Source: Maylandia zebra (lineage: Eukaryota; Chordata; Actinopteri; Cichliformes; Cichlidae). Taken from it: 64,000 nucleotides of DNA. Positions 22,801 to 34,900 of the stretch are shown in pieces. The notes below the pieces were generated by a model that worked only from the letters and a program-made list of their open reading frames with translations, searched no databases and was not told where the DNA came from. The stretch is taken from assembly GCF_041146795.1 (NCBI RefSeq), contig NC_135184.1:8732967-8796966 (forward strand), in the 5' to 3' direction. Position 1 is the first letter of the stretch; every line of letters starts with the position of its first letter. The position numbers and the translations under genes are program-made.

Positions 22801-25800
22801 TGCAGATCTGCTATTGAAATTCATTCTGTATTATTTAAATGCCCTTTGAATTAATGCACTACCTGGCATTTAGTGTATGTGTTTTCATCATTTATGGCTG
22901 CATTGTAATCGGATCAAATATTTTAATGCAGCCAATGCAAAGCGGGGGTGTCATTTGGGGAGGTTGCTTTGTCAACAAGAACAGCCATGACGGGCATAGG
23001 ATCATTAGACATGATACTATAGAGCCTGGATTTACTTTTCATTGAAGTGGAAAAGGTCGTCTTTTACGAGTCTTTCCTGGAAGGCAACAAAAATGATGAC
23101 GAGGGATTTTTACTGCAGTTTGCAACTACTGTAAAGGCTAGGGGAAAAAGGGGATAGGAGTGAGAAACTGATGGGATCTGAGTGTGGTGCTGTATTGTAC
23201 CACTGTAGGTGTCTTTGGAGAGGCTGAAGGAACGGCAAACTCTGGAGAAGTTTAGACTTTTCTGCAGTGGTTGCAGGATGCGAATATACACTTTATTTAC
23301 TCCTGGCTGAGGTTTGATCATCTCTGTGGGTGGTGTGGAGGACCTGATAGCGTTAAGATCGTGCCATGTATTTACTCTCTGTAAAGCCATGTTTTTTTCT
23401 GAGTTACAGAGATCCAAAGAAATTGAATTTTAATACAAGGTGTAAATTATGCAAGAGTGCTAAATGTTTTAAAAGAAAGAGGAAGTAAATTGTCTTTTTG
23501 TTTAGTTTCCTCTGTGTTCATGCACCTCATTTCAAGTTCTTTTAAAGTGTTTTTGGTTTATTGTTATTGTTCTTCTCCTTCAATGTCACAACCTAGACAG
23601 GTACCCGCCTGATACAGTGAATATTTTCATTGTTGGAACATTTTCATTGTACACAGCGATATGACCTAAATTAGTATCATTACACTTTTATGAGATTTGC
23701 TGCTCCCGTCTATTCTTATCTTAAGTGGAGGAACTGAAGTCATCACTTTAAAGGAAAAAAAAAAAGCAGCAGTCTGCTGATGAGCATGAAAAAAATCTTG
23801 TTTGCTTTATTCTGTCATCCTTGAGCTTTTAAAAAGTGCCACATCTATGTTTTCTATTAGGAACTCACGAAAGGAATATAATGCCTCGTTTTAAGCGGTA
23901 GATAAGGTCTTATGATCAGTGAGTCATTGTAATGCAAGTGTAACGCTAAGTTATTTAAGGACTAGTTTATGTCAATGGATGAATTTACTGACTGACGCGC
24001 AGAAGAAATAGTTCTTTATGGAGCCCAGATGGTGTGAATGATGAGACCAAAAACTGCAATGTCTTGTACCAAAAATATATTGAATAAATAGGGGAAAGGG
24101 GAAATGGAACAAAATAATTAACACAACACACAACGTAAATGTCCACAATTAAATAATAAATCAGTGCTGTGATTTTTCTGTGCAAGAGTCCTTTTGCTAA
24201 GAGTCCTTTTTTTGGTCCTTTTCTTTTTAAAGTTCACTTTTAAGGTATTCCTCCTTAGGGTCCAGCTTCATACAAGGGGGAAATATGTCCGTAATCCAAA
24301 GACGGCTAAGTGGGGGAAAAGAAAGAATGGTCCTACCGGCTCGCCACTTCAATATGAAGAAGATCAATTCAAAGAGGGAAAAAAAACCTGACCTGTAGGT
24401 CAGAAAAATGTCCATTAGCACATCAAGTTCGATTCAGTTTACCGGTAAACAAGTATATTCTTCTGCATGTCTAGGTAACAATGCAAACCATAAATCATCA
24501 TCAATCCATGTACAACAGTTAAATCATTAATCATCTTAGCTACGTAGCTTAATCTATACAGTCCAGTAGCGTTCGCTACAAACAATACAAAAACAACAAA
24601 GGAAAACAACTGTCTAACAGACAGCATAGCCGAATTCAAGGCAACACATAACAATAATCATTCAATCGCACTTTGTTTCAAAGTAAGCCCATAAAAATGC
24701 TTAAGTAAAGAAAGTGTTCAAAAACAGCGGTTTTTGAACCGGAGTTCTGCTTGCGGTGGGAGCGCTGCCGCACAAAGTCATTTTTTAATCGCGAAAACGA
24801 TCGGCTGGTTACTGACAACCAAAGGTTGAAAGATATTAAGGACACTTACCGCTGAGTTTAAAGTTTAATTGAGGGGAGAAAACGCTTTGTTTTCCAACAC
24901 CGTTCTAAATGCCATAAGCTCACAGCCACAGCAGGAGTCGAACCCGGAAGTATCCCTCCACAGCCGGTTTTCAGAGTTGCCGCGACGTGGGAGGAGCCAA
25001 TCAGAAGAGGGACCTCAAATCAGCTGACGTGGGTCATGTGACAGGGAGTAGTTTATATGGGTTACACAAGTGCAGACTTTAAACTCACGGTGACCAGTCG
25101 AGAGGTCCAGGCTCGGCTTTTAATCTGGACCTGACCCTTTGCACCGATCAAGGTACGATGAACTCGTGATGAGTAGATGCGACTTTTGACGATGGGGCCA
25201 TCGCCACACCGTGTAACTCAGCATTACTGTGCCGGTTGAAGACAAAAGCACCAAATAGGCATCTCTAATCTCCCTGCTGAATGAATCCGAAACAAAGAGA
25301 GGAGGAACGCAGACATAGAAGCTTGGACACACATAGGATAAGCTGATTACCAAGGAAAGGAGGGAGGGCGAGGGAGACAGAGGGAGAAAGACAGAGGCAT
25401 TCACGTGAACAAGAGAAAACCATACAGTAAGGGTGCATGACGGCAGGGAAATGGAGGAGGAGGGGTTGGGAGGGAGGAGGAAAAAAAAGTGAGCGCACTC
25501 TAATGATGGGGTGAACAGACCGGAGAGAAAATGAAAAGAAACAGTGTAGGGAGCGAGGGAGGGAGAAAGAACTCACAAGAGAAAAAAAGGTGAACGCTTA
25601 AAAGGACGAGCCCTGGCGCGCTACACAGAGCATGCAATAGGAAAATGAAGGGAATGCATATTTGCCTCTGATATCCTTCTTAGCCATGCGACACAATCAA
25701 AAAACAGGACATTATGCTAATGCGAGACTGCTCAGCAATATAATTGCAACCTGACTCATTTCACCTGTCGCTATATATACAAACGGAATTACACCCAATC

Positions 25801-25901
25801 CAGGTGTACAGGCTAAATATACAGCTAATTAAAATTAATGAGATTTACTTAGAAAAGAATATGCTTCTTCTCTAAGCTGCTTCTCCCTGCATGGGAATCG
25901 G

Positions 25902-25961
<60 letters not shown>

Positions 25962-28900
25962 CTTTGCCAGTTCTCTAAGATACACACACTTCATTTTGAT
26001 TCACTCTCCTTCACTTCGCTTTCTCACCCTCTGCTAGGCAGACTGTTAAGAAACCCCAGTATGCTAGCACGCACGCACGCACGCACACACAAACACGCAG
26101 TCTATCTATCTGTCTTTCAGCCAGCTTTCCTCTCACGCAGACTTAAACATGCTCCTTGCTCAGTGAACATGAAGTTCTTGACTGTACGTTGCCATTCACA
26201 CACATAGACATGAATAAACAACTGAGTTTCTGGAGAAAAAAAGTTGAGATTGTATTGAAAATGATTTGCAAGTCATTGTTTTTAGTTTTAGAAATTAGGT
26301 TGTGGACAGTTTCAGTGAGATTCTTAGATGACCAAGACACATCGCTCTAATCTCTTAAACCACTTTAGCTTAGCTTTTGGTGTTTTTGTTATGCAAACAC
26401 AAATGCAACCTTCATGTATTCCTAACAGTGCTGTAGCGTGCTAGTGTTGCTTCTACATAATCATGTTAATGATGCTCCATGACCATCATTACAACTGACA
26501 AATTATGTATATAACTCAGGAACAAATATTAAATCACAACGCGTCCTGTAGTGGAAGACGTGTAGCACAATAAAGTCAATTTGAAGATGAGGGTCAAACA
26601 CAGGATTTTACCCTCGACAAACCCAAATTATATTAGACTTACATTATATTTTCATTTTTTATGCATTTTTCTTCTTTTGATAAAGTACCTACATGGCTAA
26701 GTTGAGGAAAAGATAGTAGTTTCTGTTAAAACAGAGCCTTTTGCAGTATTAACGCTGTATTAAAACTGTTTCTGATTGGCTTTCTGCCAGAAAGCCCTCT
26801 CTCATGTGCATGTCCTTCCCTGATGTGGGATAATATCGGATGATATCTGATTGTGCGAGTGACAAGATATCTGTGTAAACGAACTCTTGACCTAAAACGG
26901 GTTACATAAACATTAATGAAATCTGAACACTAGTCGTCAGCTCAACACTTTAAAGAAACATGATAAAGACAAGCGCATATGGTGATATTTACTTGTAATG
27001 TGATGGCCCAAGACACCAGCTCAAACCAATTATAAACAGGGTCTTAGAGGCAGCAATGCAAACCCACAAGCAGATGCTTGTGACCACACAAAAACACTTC
27101 CAGGAAAATGCACGTGTACATTTATGCATAAAGACATGAATAAGACACACACAAACATATATTCAAATGGAGCTTTGAAGGCACTCTGTTCTTTACTTAA
27201 ACAAAAATACCCCTGTGAGCCAGGCTGTTGACTGCCAGATGAAAAATTGTGTTTAGCCGGGGAGCGCGCATACAGCATACATATATATACTCCCCGCACT
27301 GTGTTCCTCTTGTATACACACAGTGTAGGCGTTTGATATGTAACAGTTCCCAAATTGCTTATGCATATGTTTTTTCCCCATAAGGTGTTGTCCAACCGGC
27401 AATTCTTCAATTCCGAGTGAGCAAAGTGCTGAGTAATTAAATGGCTCTTCAAGTCATCTCTGAAGTAGTGTTGTAGGAGGACACTGGGAAAATGACACAG
27501 AGCAAATTAATCACGCACTTTATTAACAGACTTAGGTTTCAGCGGAACATTGCTGTCTCCACCGCAGCGAGTTGCACCACTTGGCACAAAACCAACTTAT
27601 GTCTCACCCGACCCTGAGCACATTCACCCTAACACGTACAGTGGGTCACACATGCACTCACACACTCATCTGAGTGTTATGTGAGTAACACACACTTCCG
27701 TGCTCTCCTCTTCCTTCTGTCTCTATCTCTCTCTCCTTCTGTCAGAGCTTCATTTCTCAGCCTGGTGAGTACTTGAATGTCATTATGACTTTTGCTATCA
27801 AAAGCAAACAGCGGGGCAGGATTGAGGAGTGCATGCCAGACCTCCCGTTTTCCACGCTGAGAATGCAGCAGCATGTCGAGTGCTATTTTGATTGTTTCAG
27901 ATTTTTTCCTGCTTCTGTGTGACAAAAGGATAGGCTTTTTTTTTTAAAGAACAGATTTATTGACCAAGCTCCTGCTGCGAGGCTCTACAACCCCACGCTG
28001 ATGTATTTTCTGAATGGAAACCCCCATCTCTTTATATTTACAGTATGATCACTCTACCTTGGCCTGTGTGTCAATGAAGATGTCTTCATATCTACCGGCA
28101 CATTCGATCCTATTTTTGTAGTGCATCGACAGACGGCAGAAGTGAATAATATAATTGAGCTAATGAGCTACACGCCCTTATCTGCTGTTCATTCACACGG
28201 GCAGCCCGAGGCGTGACGACTATCAGCCTCTTACATAAGCTACTGTATGTTTGATGAGTACCTTGAAGGGAGAATTTGATAATGCAGTCAAACTTCCTCA
28301 AGGCAAACTGTTTTGATGTGTGAACCAAAGAAGGAGTTTATCCTCTGCTTTTCCCCCCCTTATTCTCTTATTCTACAATGAATATTTAAATATTATTGTG
28401 ATTTATTTATGGCGGCTCGGTGTTCAGCTTCACTGAGCTATTTTCAGGTTGATATCTTCACAGGCAGGAGGGTGGGGAGGTATATAGACTTGTACATGGG
28501 AGGTGTCATGCTTGAGTTTGTGACAGCGCTCAGCAGCGTGCCTCCGAGAGCATCTTTTTGTTGTTGTTTGAAGAGTTTGGTGACATTTTCTGGCTCTTCC
28601 CCTCAGGGCTGTAAGATTCACAGCTGGCCTGGTTTCATCAACCACCCAGTGCATTTTACTCAGGACGTCATAGGGTCAGCTGCCAGAGGAAGGGTGGCTA
28701 CATGTTGGCTTTTCTTCATGCTGCTGTGTATTGCAAGTCTGTGGAATCAGCTGCCATTCAATAGTGTTAAACCACTCCAAGCCCTCATGCAATTGAAGGC
28801 ATTTTAAGAATATATCTCAAAAGTTTCAATATCCTTTGCGTAATTATTTTTTGTGTGTGTGTAGCTTAGAAAAATGCTTCTATCTGGACATAAGTTTACC

Positions 28901-31900
28901 ATTTAATCTAATATAAGATACAGTATCTTGGTTAGAAATATTAATGCTAGTATTTTATTTGCTTGTGAGGCCTGTTATTATGTTTTTATTCCCCTTGGGC
29001 ATTCAGTTTTTATCATTTATGTTAAGCACATTGCGTTTATGTGTAATGTGTAATCGCCATTGTCAGTTTTACTGTATACTTTACATTCAAGGCCATTTTG
29101 TGAGTTTGCATTGTATCAGGCTGGACGTGTTCATTTAAGAAGTTTTCAAAGTTTGAAGGCTAAACTTTCAACAACCAACTACCTTTATTAGACTTCTCAT
29201 AATAGTCGCTGCTGGTGCAGTGACACACCAGGTTAATGCAGTCGTGAGATGAACTTGACAGATATGGAATCTGAAAGGATTGCTTTGCAATGAAGTTTAA
29301 GTTTTTAATATTTAGGGTTAATGTGGTAAATTTAAGCAAGTTGTTTTTGGTGCCTAAGACCTAACCAGCAAGTGAACGATTAAAATAAACTAAAAATCTG
29401 TAAGATATCAAATGGGACATAAATCATTGTATCCTCCATCCCTACAACATGCAAATGTGGACTTTGTTGCTCTGCAAAAGAAGACTGATCACTCTGTGAC
29501 AGGTAATACTACAACCAATGTGTCAGTGCTCAAGCGCTAAAGGATAGGTATCAATGTAGTCGAGCTCCATAGAAATGAGTTCAAGTTAAAAGACAAAAAC
29601 CCCTAAATTGTAAACCTTGGGTCTGATACTTATATAGAGTACTGTAATGTTGGCTGGTAATAATTAACCTGTCATTTTTAAATAGTGACATAATACAAAT
29701 ATTGATTTATTTTATAAATAATTTAAATGGTGATTCACACAAAATTCTGTTGTGGATACAAATTTTGGTGAACGTTATGGGTGCCGCATGTTGAACGTGA
29801 CACATGAAAGAAACACAAACTTAGAATGTAACATTGCATTTGCAGGAGGATGATGAGATGAAGATCATTTATATGAAAATCAAAAGAATTGGGATTTATA
29901 ACCAATCTTTTTTAAAAAACACGTTCATGCAATGCTTCGTTCAGATTGGCCCACCCGTTAAAGGTACGTGCAGACATAGATACATACAGGTGCTACCATC
30001 TGAATAATATTATTTGAAACCCTGGCATGAGAATTGACTGGAAATCCACAGCCAGCCAGGCTTTGCTTAACTAATTGCAGTGTCCAAAGTACATAAACAG
30101 GAAATCATTCTGCAACTTTGATAATCGTGTAACAATTTAAGTAAAAATTTGCTGCTTTCTGTCCTATGAGATGACGTGTTTGGAGTGCTGAATTCACCAA
30201 AAGAAGCATTTTAATAAAAATTTTTTAAATAGTAAAAGATATTTTCACAATCCAGAATAAATAATCATTTCTTTTAACCTTAAACAATTATTTACTGTCT
30301 TTTGCTATTACTGTTTTGCATTTTACCAGGTCAAAACTAAAAACTTGATTATGTTTTTGCTTTCAAGTGTCACATCAAGTCAAATCAAACGTCCTCATTT
30401 TTTATTTTTAGGGCTTGTGTCAAACTAAACTTTCACACTTTGCTCTGAGTGAGAAAACACATTTCAGATCTCAGCCCTGACTAAGAAAACACTAAGTGAA
30501 ATGTCACATACTGAAGCCCCACTGTAATAATGTGGCCTGGAAATATGGCCTTGGTAAAAATCACATAACTCCTGCAGCATCTGCTCAGGCATTGCGTTTG
30601 GTTCTGGTTTAGAGTATCGGCTAAATTGCGGACATGTTAAGATGTGAAGTAATTACAAAAATTCAATCATTTTCACTGGCAGTTTCAGATTAGCCTCAGC
30701 TAGTATGCCGTAAATTGACTGGCACATATCCTCTAAACAATAGATATCCCGCACTGCATGCATATACATGCAAATAGGAGTTGTTTCAGGGGGCACATGC
30801 TAGCACAGTGAATTGAGAACCGAATGAAGGATCCGGCGATCTTGGTGTCTTGATTAATTGTCTTTCAAGTACTGCTATCAAATTTACTGTCAGAGTTGAA
30901 TCTCTTAACTCCCTCCAATCAACTGATATTGCACTGTTTGAAATGAAAAATGAAAGCTCCACCTGAATCAAATCTGAAATCTTCAATTTGAAGGGGAAAA
31001 AAAAACACCTGATAAAGGAGCACATTTTGTGAGCCACTCTCAAACATTTACAGGAGCACTTTACTCTGGGACTTTATTCTGTTACACATACAAATGCCAA
31101 CAAAACAAAACTATATTAGCTATTCACAAATATCCCATTAATTTTTGTTATTAGTTTCTTATTGTATAGGGCAGGGGTCGGCAACCTGCAGCTCTGGAGC
31201 CGCATGCGGCTTCTTTGTCCTTATAGTGCGGCTCCGGGTGGTTTGGGAAAATAAATTAGAAGTAATTAGCTGAAGTCTATTTTATTTGTGTTTAGTTCTT
31301 TTTTTAACTTGTATTTCTAAATTGGAAGATTATTGTGATTTTGAAATATAAAAATAAAATTATATTTTATTATTTTTCATCGCTCAAAATAAGCACATGC
31401 CGAAATGCCGTGCATTTATCGAGACTTTCAACCCCAGGTAGGCCAATTATGGATCTTCGGATCCACATTATGTCAGCAGCTGTTCTCCACCGTGAACTAT
31501 GTTAAAAACAAACACCACTCACGCCTCACAGATGACAGCTTACAGTCCTGCGTAAAGATGAAAGGAACTTCGTACAGCCCCGGTTTGCAGACGCTGTGCG
31601 CAGAGGTTTAGGAGCAGAAGTTCCATTGTAAACATACCACGGCAGACCGGACGCTTTTCAACATCTCTTTATTGACCACTTTTCACACACGGTTGCTATA
31701 CGCATACAGCCGGCTGTAGCTTTTCAGCTCACAGCCCGACACATACCAACACAACAGCAGAGAGAGCACAGACTTTAAGGCGGAAAGGCGTGTTTGCGGG
31801 TGCCGCGGGTGCGCCCGATTCCCCTGCAGCGGCACTGCAGACCACGCCCCGCCACACACATTAACCAGGTAAAATACATATTTAGGCAGAATTTAGCAAA

Positions 31901-34900
31901 TTTTTTTTTTTTTAGCAGCATAGTGCTTTTTTTCCAATTATTTTTTTTAAAAGTCAGGTCAAGGCTCCAAAAGCCCAAAGGCGATATAAGGGTGGCGGCT
32001 CACAACAGTTTTTGTTTGCTATTGGATCATTTTAGTTCAGCTGGGTGTCTTTCCTTTTGTTATATTTCTTTAAGAGTTCAAAATGTGTTAATTACATAAA
32101 TAAAATGGAATTTTCTCTGTAGCACTTCATGGATTTCATAAGCAACACACCGTAGTTGCTCTGTGGATTTTTTTAAAAAGCAGTTAAAAACTTTTCTGTT
32201 CAAACAAGCCTTTTGTTGATCTACGTATTTTAGATTCTTTACATTATTTACATTTGATCTTTTACATTGTGTATAATGTCTATTGATTGTATTGTGTATT
32301 TTAATCTTTGTGTACAGTGCTTTGTGACTGCCTGTCTGTTAAAAGCGCTTAATAAATAAACTTTACTTACTTACTTTAGCTGTTCACACAAAGCATAAAG
32401 GTAAAAAAAAAAAAACCCAATATATACAGTGTTATCTTCATTTTAGATGTCAAAAAGTATTTGCGGCTCCCAGTGTTTTCTTTTGCGTGGAAACCGGGTC
32501 CAAGTGGCTCTTTGGGTGTTGAAGGTTGCTGACCCCTGGTATAGGGAAACACATGCTGAGACATACAAATAGTCATACACCAATACTAACAAAGCCACAG
32601 TGGCTCATGTAATTTGAAAAGCACCTCACTGTTGGGAGGACTAAAAACACATGCACTGCTTCAACACAAATCATCATGCATATTATTCTCTCTGTTTTAA
32701 AAAAAGCACTGAAACGGGACCTTTAAAGCTCTACTTTAATACTACTAAGATAAGTATGAATAATTCAGAGTGCCAGACATGATAGACAGTCTGATAAAAT
32801 AACTATTTATATAACAGTTTCAAGTGAAGTCACAGATATCTGCTCTGTTAGGAAAGTAAATCCATTAAAAACAAGAAATATAAAAGTGATACAACACCTG
32901 CCATTTGTCGGATGATTTCTCCCACTGTGCCGCTATGACTGCATACATTTTCGAGCGCCAGTGGCCCGAGGGGGAATCCCTAACCATGACAGTGTTAGTG
33001 CATAGATTTGTCTGCAGAGACATATACCAAATGCAGCAGATTTTATGCAAGATTTAAGTTGTAAAGACCAACAGAGGATGACAATGTTTTGGGAAATGTA
33101 CTTTGTTGCTCACTGGAATGACAATAATTTATATCCAGGAGTTGATTAGCCATGGTGTTTGAAATCTTCCACCTGCCGTATACAAGGCCCTTTAGCTCCG
33201 ATACAACAGGAAATCTAATTGTCTTTCATTGGCACTTCTGTGCTGCTGATATTTGAAACTGTCACAGACAGAAATTGACTTCTATCTGTGATAAAGTTTT
33301 TTTCCTGACCTTAACATCCTACATCACTCACTTAATTTGAAGGAGAATTTCATTAACAATGATTCGTTATCACTGAGCTTTTACCTTTTAAGCCTATGGC
33401 AAGCGCAGACAACTGAATTTCATGTTAAAACATGAAAGAGTCTGCAGTTCTTTGAGGCTGTGCTTACTGTGGATAGTATTAAGGTTAGCAAAGTGCTAAA
33501 ATTATCCTCACAACATGCCTACAAAGACATGCTGATGATGTCAGTTTATAACAAGGGCCAATACTTGTAAAATAGTGAGGTAAGCTAATGTTCTTATACA
33601 CATTTCCAGTTTAAGTTTAGGAATGCTTTATGGCCAACTATCAGATTGATACCTTGCCTGTGTAAGCTGAATCTGTAAGCTGCCTTTTAATAAATTGTGT
33701 TGCCTGTGGGCTTAATGTGAAAGCCAAGCCTTCATCACGGCCAGAGAAGACGCATTTAACATTTTTCAGTACTGGGTTTCTGTTTTGACCTCTTTGACCT
33801 CTTCTTACACACAATAGGGTAACAATGATCGCTTTATACTGAATGGCATGCTGCTTGGCACTTTCACACATCAGCCACCTGCTGCAGTGTTGCTGCCATC
33901 AGCTATCTGTGGCTACCTGAGGTCAGTGGAAGTGCTGATGATGCAGTGAGCCTACCACACAGTGGATGCTAAATAGCAAGTCTAAGCTGAATTAAGCATG
34001 ATTTTTGGAGGGAAAATTCTCATCTCCTGTTTTGTTTTTTGTTTTTTTTTAATTCTTTAGCTCTGGAGAAAATGCATCAAATAAAATTCTTAACAGTAAT
34101 GAAATTGTTCCTTGTTGGCATCCTAATATGTACAACCAAAAAGTTCAGGTAAGGCTTTTTTTTTTGTCATAACCCAAAGAAGTGGACAGACTAAATTTAT
34201 TTATAGATGATGGGGCATGAAAAAGTCAACTTGAAATTCAGTGTTTGGGTGAAGAAAAAATAAGAGAGTCAGAGTTGAGATGGAGTTGGTGGAGGATGAT
34301 CTGATATCGTCGTGTTGGTGTTGTCCCCCAGATCATCATGAAAATGTTGTTCCAGGTTCAACATTGCAAGTGACCAATCACATTGTTGTGACGTTATTCT
34401 TTTGCGCACCAAGCCATTCGTGCATTTATGAAATTCCAATGTTGCAAGGACAATATCAGTTCCGCTTACCGTTTATTAAAGGATTAGGGTTAGGGTTTGG
34501 GTCAGGGTCTGTTGATCGGCGGACAGAGGCGGTTTCGCGCAGCTTAAGTACAGTTTTTTGTTTTACAGCGGTTTTTCCCGAAGTCGCAAAAGTATGACGT
34601 CACAACATTCTGATTGGTCACTTGCAATGTTGATCCTGGAACAACATTTAGTATGATGAGCTGGGAACAACACCAACACGATGATATCAGATCGTGCGTT
34701 TGGTGAATGTGCAGATTTGCAGAGGAAGGACAGTGGATGTTAAAGATGCCAGGTGGAAAAGAGGACCAATGTAGAGAAGGTTCATGGATGTTGTCAAGGA
34801 GGACATGCAGAGGGTTAGTGTAAAAGAAGAGGATGCTGAGATGGAGGGAGATGATCTGCTGTGGGACCAGCGGAAAGAAGAATCGTGAATGGAACGTGAA

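Larger units (their letters stand above)
25074..31163. other. CADM3 intron 1, 25.1-31.2 kb
   Basis: No gene is recognised. Purine-rich sequence occurs at 25290-25590, microsatellites follow at 25904 and 26067, and AT-rich sequence elsewhere. A faint open frame ending at 28806 (SLWNQLPFNSVKPLQALMQLKAF) resembles the C-terminal tail of some LINE ORF2 proteins (LWN-LP...F). It is too short and isolated to call firmly. Confidence 0.4.
31172..32538 (+). mobile_element. hAT-superfamily DNA transposon, internally decayed (1367 bp)
   Basis: The ends are inverted repeats CAGGGGTCGGCAACCT / AGGTTGCTGACCCCTG (one mismatch), flanked by identical 8-bp duplications GTATAGGG, the hallmark of hAT insertion. 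Subterminal sequence contains repeated GCGGCTC motifs on both sides (about 31200-31230 and 32463-32470), likely transposase binding sites. The only coding remnant is the C-terminal dimerisation region at 31405-31611; the catalytic part is missing. A LINE 3' tail lies inside at 32161-32377. The exact duplications suggest a moderately recent insertion despite the internal deletion. The element is non-autonomous. Confidence 0.9.

Noticed and set aside
24920..24960. Pol III B-box-like GGTTCGACTCC on the minus strand
   Set aside because: The would-be T stem does not pair and no acceptor or anticodon arms can be drawn, so it is not a tRNA gene.
23955..25059. TAGTTTAT on both sides of the 24-25 kb island as a possible 8-bp hAT duplication
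   Set aside because: No inverted terminal repeats accompany it. The AGTGC pair with TG...CA ends fits better, though it is not proven.
25904..26100. Possible CRISPR-like or tandem array
   Set aside because: Dinucleotide and tetranucleotide microsatellites without spacers, in a vertebrate genome.
27030..27452. 140-codon minus-strand open frame
   Set aside because: Biased Cys/Val/Arg composition over ordinary intronic sequence; no domain and no exon signals.
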